Assembly (NCBI GenBank): GCA_964575845.1 | Contig: CAZNSX010000003.1 | Location: forward strand, 1 to 64,000 | Source of the DNA: CAZNSX01 sp964575845 | GTDB taxonomy: Bacteria; UBA8248; CAZNSX01 | Length of the DNA: 64,000 bases | Reading direction: 5' to 3' | Part shown: positions 58,163-64,000 of the stretch, piece by piece | Layout: every line of letters begins with the position of its first letter | Position numbering within the stretch: position 1 is the first letter of the stretch | Program-made: the position numbers and the translations under genes | Notes under the pieces: generated by a model | What the model saw: the letters and a program-made list of their open reading frames with translations, nothing else | Told to the model about the DNA's origin: nothing | Database searches by the model: none

Positions 58163-60799
58163 ATGGCTAGGAAATTTGTGTACGCTTTCGGGGGCGGAAG
58201 AGCCGAGGGCACCGCCGCCATGAAAGAGCTCCTCGGGGGCAAGGGATCCAATCTGGCCGAGATGGCCTCTCTCGGGTTACCCGTCCCGCCGGGCTTCACC
58301 ATCTCGACCGAGGCCTGCGTCAAATATCTCGATGACGGCCAATACCCGCAAGGCGTCTGGGAGGAGATAGTCCAGAGTGTCAAACGCCTTGAGGCTCTGA
58401 TGGGGGCAACCTTCGGAGGAGAGGACAGCGCCCTCTTATTCTCGGTCCGGTCGGGGGCCCGTGTCTCCATGCCCGGGATGATGGATACGGTGCTGAACCT
58501 GGGGCTGAATGATAAGGCCATAATCGCTCTCGCCCGGAAGACGGGGAACTCCCGCTTCGCCTGGGACTCCTACCGCCGCTTCGTGGCTATGTTCGGCAAC
58601 GTGGTCATGGGGCTTGCGCACGAGCACTTCGAGAAGGTTCTTGAAGCCGCCAAGAAGAGAAGGGGGGCAGATGCCGACACCGACCTCACCTCAAAGGACC
58701 TTGAGGCCATCACCCGCGAGATGAGGAAACTGGTGCACAAAGAGAAGGGGGAGTTTCCCCAGGAGCCCTACCAGCAGCTTCGCATGGCCATAGACGCTGT
58801 GTTCCGCTCCTGGAATACCCCCAGGGCCGTGACCTACCGCAGGCTCCAGCGAATCCCGTCCGACTGGGGAACAGCCGTGAACGTCCAGACCATGGTTTTC
58901 GGCAACATGGGCGAGAGGTCGGGCACTGGGGTTGCCTTCACCCGCGACCCGGCCACGGGGGAGAGGAGCTTCTACGGGGAATTTCTCATCAATGCCCAGG
59001 GTGAGGACGTTGTGGCCGGCATAAGGACCCCGCGCCCCCTCGCGGAGCTAAAAGGGCTCTTTCCCGAGATCTACGACCAACTCGATGAAATCAGGGAGAA
59101 ACTTGAAAAGCACTTCCGCGATATGCAGGACATTGAATTCACAATCCAGGAAGGCCGCCTCTACATGCTTCAGACCCGGGCTGGAAAGCGCACGGCCATG
59201 GCGGCCGCGCGCATGGCTGTCGAGATGACCGAAGAGCGTCTGATAGACAAGGCAACAGCGCTCGAGCGCGTTGAGCCCGAACAGATAAACCAGCTCCTTC
59301 ATCCCATGCTCGACCAGGATGAGAAGGTCGAAGTAATCGCGCGTGGGCTTCCCGCCTCGCCGGGAGCAGCGGTTGGGAAGGCCGTCTTCACGGCGGAGCA
59401 GGCAGAAGCCCTTGCAGGTGAGGGGGAGCACGTTGTGCTCGTGAGGGCTGAGACCTCCCCCGAGGATATAGGCGGCATGCATGCGGCACAGGGGATTCTC
59501 ACCGCGCGCGGTGGCATGACGAGCCACGCCGCCGTTGTCGCCCGTGGCATGGGGAAGTGCTGCATAGTGGGCTGCTCGGCCGTCGAGATTGACGAGCGGG
59601 GCGGCTTCTTCAGGATCGGCAGGGTCAAGGTCAAGGAGGGAGACTTTATTACCCTCAACGGTAGCACGGGAGAGGTCATCCTGGGGAGCGCCAAGCTTGT
59701 GCAGCCCAAGCTCGGGGGGAGCTTCGCCCGCCTCATGAGCTGGGCCGATGAGGTGAGAACCCTGGGTGTGAGGGCCAATGCCGACACTTCCCACGATGCC
59801 CAGGTGGCGAGAGATTTTGGCGCTGAGGGGATCGGCCTCTGCCGAACCGAACACATGTTCTTCGAAGGGGACCGGATCGGGGCCGTCCGTGAGATGATCC
59901 TGGCTGAGAGCAAAGACCATAGGAGGCGCGCCCTCGAGAAAATTCTCCCCATGCAGCGGGGAGATTTTTACGAGATCCTCAAGGTTATGGAGGGCCTGCC
60001 TGTAACCATAAGGCTTCTCGACCCTCCCCTGCACGAGTTTCTCCCTCGGGCAGAGGAGGAGATGGCAGAGCTTGCTTCCCGAATGAAAGTCCCTCTCTCC
60101 CAACTGAGGATCGCGGTAGAGAGGCACTCGGAGTTTAACCCGATGCTGGGGCACCGGGGCTGCCGCCTGGGAATAAGCTACCCCGAGATCTATGAGATTC
60201 AGTCGGTGGCCATCTTCGAGGCCGCCTGCCGACTCGTGACGGAAGGCTATAAGGTTTTCCCCGAGATCATGATCCCCCTTGTGGGCGACGCTGAAGAGCT
60301 GGCCATCATAAGAAAGCTGGTGGTGGAGACGGCACAGAGGGTCATGGCGGAGAAAGAGGTAAAGGTGGACTACCTGGTAGGGACCATGATCGAGCTTCCC
60401 AGAGCGTGCCTCACGGCGGGGGAAATAGCTGCGGTTGCCGACTTCTTCTCCTTCGGCACCAATGACCTCACCCAGACGGTCTACGGTCTCAGCCGCGATG
60501 ATGCTGGCACCTTCCTCCCCGAATACATCGCAAAGGGTATCTTCCCTGTTGATCCTTTCGTAGTCCTGGACAGGGAAGGGGTAGGGGAGCTCATAAAGAT
60601 GGCCTGCGAGGAAGGATTGGTCCGGCGCCCGGGCCTGAAGGTGGGCATCTGCGGGGAACATGGCGGGGAGCCGAGCTCTGTGGAGTTCTGCCATATGCTG
60701 GGCCTGGACTATGTTTCCTGCTCCCCTTATCGGGTTCCCGTGGCGCGGCTGGCCGCCGCCCAGGCCGCGCTCCGTCATCCACGGCCCGAGGCCGCCTGA
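58163..60799 (+). CDS. ppdK: Pyruvate, phosphate dikinase
   Basis: ATG 58163 follows AGGGGAG and gives 878 residues; an ATG six bases earlier is also possible. The phospho-carrier histidine is H455 in GGMTSHAAVVARG, and the pyruvate-side cysteine C830 is in GICGEHGGEPSS; both fall at the positions known in Clostridium symbiosum PPDK (455 and 831). The N-terminal ATP-grasp domain includes LLGGKGSNLAEMASLGLPVPPGF. It interconverts pyruvate and PEP using ATP, Pi, AMP and PPi, in gluconeogenesis or reversed glycolysis. glyQ-glyS-ppdK order recalls Desulfobacterota. Confidence 0.97.
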   Translation: MARKFVYAFGGGRAEGTAAMKELLGGKGSNLAEMASLGLPVPPGFTISTEACVKYLDDGQYPQGVWEEIVQSVKRLEALMGATFGGEDSALLFSVRSGARVSMPGMMDTVLNLGLNDKAIIALARKTGNSRFAWDSYRRFVAMFGNVVMGLAHEHFEKVLEAAKKRRGADADTDLTSKDLEAITREMRKLVHKEKGEFPQEPYQQLRMAIDAVFRSWNTPRAVTYRRLQRIPSDWGTAVNVQTMVFGNMGERSGTGVAFTRDPATGERSFYGEFLINAQGEDVVAGIRTPRPLAELKGLFPEIYDQLDEIREKLEKHFRDMQDIEFTIQEGRLYMLQTRAGKRTAMAAARMAVEMTEERLIDKATALERVEPEQINQLLHPMLDQDEKVEVIARGLPASPGAAVGKAVFTAEQAEALAGEGEHVVLVRAETSPEDIGGMHAAQGILTARGGMTSHAAVVARGMGKCCIVGCSAVEIDERGGFFRIGRVKVKEGDFITLNGSTGEVILGSAKLVQPKLGGSFARLMSWADEVRTLGVRANADTSHDAQVARDFGAEGIGLCRTEHMFFEGDRIGAVREMILAESKDHRRRALEKILPMQRGDFYEILKVMEGLPVTIRLLDPPLHEFLPRAEEEMAELASRMKVPLSQLRIAVERHSEFNPMLGHRGCRLGISYPEIYEIQSVAIFEAACRLVTEGYKVFPEIMIPLVGDAEELAIIRKLVVETAQRVMAEKEVKVDYLVGTMIELPRACLTAGEIAAVADFFSFGTNDLTQTVYGLSRDDAGTFLPEYIAKGIFPVDPFVVLDREGVGELIKMACEEGLVRRPGLKVGICGEHGGEPSSVEFCHMLGLDYVSCSPYRVPVARLAAAQAALRHPRPEAA

Positions 60800-60806
60800 G
60801 GGAGCC

Positions 60807-61907
60807 TTGAGTGACGAGGCCCTCATGCATGAAGCCCTGGCCCTTGCAAGAAGGGGCCTGGGTCGGACCCACCCAAACCCTTTGGTGGGTGCTCTCATCC
60901 TCCGGGGAAAGGAGGTGGTGGGAAGGGGCTATCACCGCCGGGCGGGTGCCGCCCATGCCGAAATAGCGGCCCTTAAGGAAGCGGAAAGCAGGGCTGTGGG
61001 GGGGACGCTTTATGTCACGCTCGAGCCCTGCTGCCATGTGGGAAGAACTCCTCCCTGTACCGAGGCTATCATCGCCTCGGGCCTCCGGCGGGTCATCTTC
61101 GGCACCCTGGACCCCAACCCCAGAGTCTCGGGAAAGGGGGCCAGGGCCTTGAGGGAGGCGGGCCTGGAGGTGAGGGGAGGTGTCCTTGAGAAGGAATGCC
61201 GGAAGCTAAACGAGGATTATGCAAAGTGGGTAACCAAGGGGCTCCCCTTCGTCATCCTGAAGGCGGCACTTAGCCTTGATGGAAAGATAGCCACCCGCAC
61301 CGGCTCCTCCCGCTGGATAACGGGTAGAGAGGCACGAGCCTTCAGCCACGGGCTGAGGGCTTCAGTGGATGCCATAATGGTCGGGGTGGAAACGGTCCTC
61401 AAGGATGACCCCCTCCTTACGGCGAGACCCCCTAAAGGCCCCCATCGGAGCCCCCTCAGAGTCATTCTGGACAGCCGCCTCAGAACTCCTCCCATGGCAA
61501 AGGTGTTGACCGCCAAACCCTCCGCTGGTACAATCTTAGTCGCAACGGAGGCCGCCCCCTCGAGCCGAAGGCGACGCCTGGAGAAGGCCGGGGCTCAAGT
61601 GTGGATACTGCCCGGTCGGGACGGCAGAGTCAGCCTTCAGGTTCTTCTCCGGCAGCTCGCAGAGAAAGGGTGCCTTAGCCTCTTGGTGGAAGGGGGCTCT
61701 GAGGTTCATGCTGCTCTTCTATCAGAGGGTCTTGCCGACAAGGTGCTTTTTTTTATTGCCCCCCTGATCCTGGGCGGAAGAGAGGCACCAGGACCTGTGG
61801 GAGGCCATGGTGTGGAAGAGCCCTCCCAAGGGGTTCGCATCGAGCGCGTGGAGGTGCAGCGGCTGGGGGAAGATATCCTGGTTGAGGGGTATATCTCCTT
61901 GAGTTAG
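60807..61907 (+). CDS. ribD: Bifunctional riboflavin-specific deaminase/reductase
   Basis: TTG 60807 with GAGGGAG upstream gives 366 residues starting MSDEALMHEALALARRG. The deaminase zinc ligands are H50-A-E52, C75 and C84. The C-terminal reductase (about 150-366) includes LSLDGKIATRTGSSRWITG and LLVEGGSEVHAALL. It converts diaminohydroxy-phosphoribosylaminopyrimidine to the ribitylamino compound in riboflavin synthesis. It starts eight bases after ppdK and leads the ribD-ribE-ribBA-ribH operon. No FMN riboswitch was seen ahead of it. Confidence 0.95.
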   Translation: MSDEALMHEALALARRGLGRTHPNPLVGALILRGKEVVGRGYHRRAGAAHAEIAALKEAESRAVGGTLYVTLEPCCHVGRTPPCTEAIIASGLRRVIFGTLDPNPRVSGKGARALREAGLEVRGGVLEKECRKLNEDYAKWVTKGLPFVILKAALSLDGKIATRTGSSRWITGREARAFSHGLRASVDAIMVGVETVLKDDPLLTARPPKGPHRSPLRVILDSRLRTPPMAKVLTAKPSAGTILVATEAAPSSRRRRLEKAGAQVWILPGRDGRVSLQVLLRQLAEKGCLSLLVEGGSEVHAALLSEGLADKVLFFIAPLILGGREAPGPVGGHGVEEPSQGVRIERVEVQRLGEDILVEGYISLS

Positions 61908-61909
61908 TC

Positions 61910-62545
61910 ATGTTTACCGGGATAGTGGAAGAGGTGGGTACGGTCCGCTCCCTCGAGAGAGGGGGTGGTGGGGCGTGGCTTAAGGTGAGAGCCCAGAGGG
62001 TGCTCGAAGACCTGAAAATAGGAGATAGCATTGCCGTAGAGGGGGTTTGCCTCACGGTGACAGAGCTCTCTGAGGGGGATTTTACGGCAGAACTCTCCAC
62101 AGAAACCCTCAGGACTACATCCCTGGGGAACATTCGCCCGGGAAGGCCCGTTAACTTGGAGCGCTCTCTAAGGCTTGGGGAGCGGTTGGGAGGACACCTG
62201 GTCACGGGTCACGTGGATGGAGTGGGAAAGGTGGTGGGGAAGGGCCGGGAGGGGCCTACAGAGCTGGTGACCATAGAGGCCCCACAGGAGGTCATGCGCT
62301 ATCTGGTGGACAAGGGCTCGGTGGCGGTGGACGGAATAAGCTTAACCGTTGCCCGCCTGGAGCGGGGAGCGTTCACTGTGGCCATCATTTCTCACACGGC
62401 CGAGGCCACAACTCTCCTCACAAAGGGGGTGGGAGAGGCTGTAAATCTTGAGGCAGACATCATGGGCAAGTATGTGGAGCGTCTTCTGAAAAAGGAGGAG
62501 AGGTCGCTCGATAGGGAATTCTTGGCGGAGCATGGCTACCTCTAA
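61910..62545 (+). CDS. ribE: Riboflavin synthase, alpha subunit
   Basis: A 211-residue riboflavin synthase made of two homologous lumazine-binding barrels (1-97 and 98-200). Each shows a characteristic pattern: MFTGIVEEVGTV and IAVEGVCLTVTEL in the first, LVTGHVDGVGKV and VAVDGISLTVARL in the second. It dismutates two lumazines into riboflavin. It starts two bases after ribD and overlaps ribBA by 14 bases, so translation is coupled. Confidence 0.96.
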   Translation: MFTGIVEEVGTVRSLERGGGGAWLKVRAQRVLEDLKIGDSIAVEGVCLTVTELSEGDFTAELSTETLRTTSLGNIRPGRPVNLERSLRLGERLGGHLVTGHVDGVGKVVGKGREGPTELVTIEAPQEVMRYLVDKGSVAVDGISLTVARLERGAFTVAIISHTAEATTLLTKGVGEAVNLEADIMGKYVERLLKKEERSLDREFLAEHGYL

Positions 62546-63785
62546 GAAAAAAAGGGAGGTGCGAAAGCACAGGAGGGAAGATTTCCCCTTCGCCTCTGTG
62601 GGAGAGGCCATCGAGGAGATCCGCCAGGGGAGGATGGTCATCCTCGTGGATGACGAGGACCGGGAGAACGAGGGCGACCTCACCATAGCGGCCGAAAGGG
62701 TGACGCCCGAGGCCATAAACTTCATGACAAAATACGGCCGAGGGTTGGTGTGTTTGCCCCTCACCTCCAAGCGGGTGGAGGAGCTTCGCCTCCCGATGAT
62801 GGTCATCGAGAATAACTCCGCCTACGGCACCGCCTTCACTGTCTCGATAGAGGCCAAGCAGGGGGTGACCACCGGGATTTCTGCGGCCGATAGAGCCCGT
62901 ACCATTCTTACGGCCATAGACCCCGCCACCCGGCCCGAGGACCTGGCCCGGCCTGGCCATGTGTTTCCTCTAAGGGCTCAGGATGGGGGAGTTCTGGTGC
63001 GCTCGGGGCAGACGGAGGGGGCGGTTGACCTGGCGCGGATGGCGGGCCTTTATCCGGCGGGCGTCATCTGCGAGGTGATGAATGAGGACGGGACCATGGC
63101 GCGGGTGCCGGAGCTCTTCCGGATTGCCGGCCGCCACCGCCTCAAGGTTTTGACCATCAAGGATATAATCGAGTACCGGATGCGTCGGGAGTGCTTCGTG
63201 GAGAGGGCCGTCGACGTGATGATTCCCACAGAGCTGGGCTCCTGGCGAGCCGTCGCCTATGAGAATAAGCTTAACGGCGAGTGTCACCTCGCCCTCTGCA
63301 TGGGGGAGATCAGCCGCGAGAGGGAGACCCTGGTCCGTGTTCACTCGGCCTGCTTGACGGGAGACGTCTTCCACTCGCAGCGCTGCGATTGCGGAGAGCA
63401 GCTTCGGGGCGCGATGGATATGATAGCCCGTGAGGGCAGGGGCGTTATTCTTTACATGGCTCAGGAAGGCAGGGGGATAGGGCTTGTAAATAAACTCAAG
63501 GCTTATGCCCTTCAGGAAAGAGGCAAAGACACCGTTCAGGCCAACGAGGCCCTTGGCTTCAAGCCAGACCTCCGCCGCTACGGCATTGGGGCCCAGATTC
63601 TGGTGAGCCTTGGCCTGGGGAAGATCCGCCTCATCACCAATAACCCGCGGAAAATAGTGGGTCTGGAGGGATATGGCCTCACCGTGGCAGAGCGGGTTCC
63701 CATCGAGTGCGCCCCGAACGAGAATAACGTTCACTACCTTAAGACTAAGCGGCAGAAGTTGGGCCATCTCATAACCATAGTCTGA
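62532..63785 (+). CDS. ribBA: Bifunctional DHBP synthase / GTP cyclohydrolase II
   Basis: A 417-residue fusion. The DHBP synthase half (about 15-215) has VDDEDRENEGDLTIAAE, then GVTTGISAADRA. The GTP cyclohydrolase II half has the zinc site C-x10-C-x-C (CLTGDVFHSQRCDC) and RGIGLVNKLKAYALQ. It supplies both precursors of riboflavin. It starts at ATG inside the end of ribE. Confidence 0.96.
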   Translation: MATSKKKREVRKHRREDFPFASVGEAIEEIRQGRMVILVDDEDRENEGDLTIAAERVTPEAINFMTKYGRGLVCLPLTSKRVEELRLPMMVIENNSAYGTAFTVSIEAKQGVTTGISAADRARTILTAIDPATRPEDLARPGHVFPLRAQDGGVLVRSGQTEGAVDLARMAGLYPAGVICEVMNEDGTMARVPELFRIAGRHRLKVLTIKDIIEYRMRRECFVERAVDVMIPTELGSWRAVAYENKLNGECHLALCMGEISRERETLVRVHSACLTGDVFHSQRCDCGEQLRGAMDMIAREGRGVILYMAQEGRGIGLVNKLKAYALQERGKDTVQANEALGFKPDLRRYGIGAQILVSLGLGKIRLITNNPRKIVGLEGYGLTVAERVPIECAPNENNVHYLKTKRQKLGHLITIV

Positions 63786-63797
63786 GGGGGAGGGCTC

Positions 63798-64000
63798 ATG
63801 CCCAGGGTCATAGAGGGAAAGCTTAAGGGCGAGGGACTCAAGGTCGGGGTCGTGGTGAGCCGCTTCAATGAGTTCATAACGGGGAGGCTCACCGAAGGGG
63901 CTATCGATGCGCTCACCCGCCACGGCGTGGCCGACGGGGACATCGACGTGGTCCGGGTTCCCGGCTCCTTCGAGCTCCCGTTTGTTGCCAAGCGCATGGC
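63798..64000 (+). CDS. ribH: 6,7-dimethyl-8-ribityllumazine synthase (5' end; continues beyond the window)
   Basis: The first 67 residues are present. VGVVVSRFNEFITGRLTEGAIDAL-type start (F-N-E-F-I-T) and VVRVPGSFELPFVAKRMA are the family signature. It condenses the RibD and RibB products into lumazine. ATG 63798 follows GAGGGGGAGGG and is 12 bases after ribBA. The remaining ~90 residues lie outside. Confidence 0.93.
   Translation, partial: MPRVIEGKLKGEGLKVGVVVSRFNEFITGRLTEGAIDALTRHGVADGDIDVVRVPGSFELPFVAKRM

Noticed and set aside
60660..60806. A long upstream extension of ribD into the end of ppdK
   Set aside because: The first 49 codons lie inside ppdK in another frame, and TTG 60807 with GAGGGAG gives a normal RibD start.
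60750..60810. An FMN riboswitch before the riboflavin genes
   Set aside because: Only eight bases separate ppdK from ribD, so there is no room for an aptamer.

Overview
The window is about 64 kb of GC-rich bacterial DNA, densely packed on both strands with many short operons. A bacterium is indicated by the separate glyQ and glyS genes, a SPOR-domain protein, XRE/ImmA genes and the RibBA fusion. Superoxide reductase, desulforedoxin, rubrerythrin, a tungsten-type aldehyde:ferredoxin oxidoreductase and a Tup tungstate transporter point to an anaerobe. The gene orders argS-SPOR, aminotransferase-hom-apgM-lysC and glyQ-glyS-ppdK resemble Geobacter and other Desulfobacterota. That placement is an inference from gene order and was not tested by phylogeny.

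Region by region. 1-4757: a partial unknown gene on the minus strand, divergent from a putative catabolic operon (creatininase family, UPF0261/Tm-1-like, class II aldolase, zinc alcohol dehydrogenase). 4758-7524: a PCYCGC-motif protein whose reading frame crosses an in-frame TGA, followed by a membrane polyferredoxin. 7529-12266: DUF364 protein, GAF-nucleotide cyclase, desulforedoxin, rubrerythrin and a persulfide-dioxygenase/rhodanese fusion. 12400-15748: dihydroorotase-like amidohydrolase, PEP-hydrolase-family TIM barrel, radical SAM enzyme. 15996-19617: an ImmA/XRE pair beside an A+T-rich stretch holding three diverged copies of a ~150 bp repeat, then a tetra-domain cytochrome c and a YkgJ-type protein. 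19614-22683: CaiB/BaiF CoA transferase, a second creatininase and a GrdB-like gene, also crossing an in-frame TGA. 23086-27573: aldehyde:ferredoxin oxidoreductase operon with a polyferredoxin, an FAD reductase and two MoaD-like proteins. 27579-32798: ferritin-like protein, threonine dehydratase, double SagB-type nitroreductase, DUF255 thioredoxin protein. 32913-36698: one 1261-residue STAND NTPase with an N-terminal nuclease-like domain, more A+T-rich than its surroundings and resembling Avs-type phage defence proteins. 37091-39406: stress cluster (two Hsp20, superoxide reductase, two ferritin-like proteins). 39593-43137: tupABC, a ModE-like regulator and a UbiC-like protein. 43445-64000: biosynthetic core (hydroxyacid dehydrogenase, argS, SPOR, split glutamate-synthase domains, lipA, aminotransferase-hom-apgM-lysC, glyQS, ppdK, ribD-ribE-ribBA-ribH).

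The strongest new observations are two probable selenoproteins. One is PCYCGC with UGA at 5310; the other is GrdB-like with UGA at 22345. Each has a U-x-x-C motif, homologous coding continuing past the UGA, and a hairpin at the distance expected for a bacterial SECIS. With the tungstate transporter and tungsten-type oxidoreductase they suggest selenium- and tungsten-based redox chemistry. The next most interesting items are the Avs-like STAND protein and the structured triple repeat beside the XRE/ImmA pair. Domain assignments come from reading translated sequence and recalling family motifs; no database search was run.
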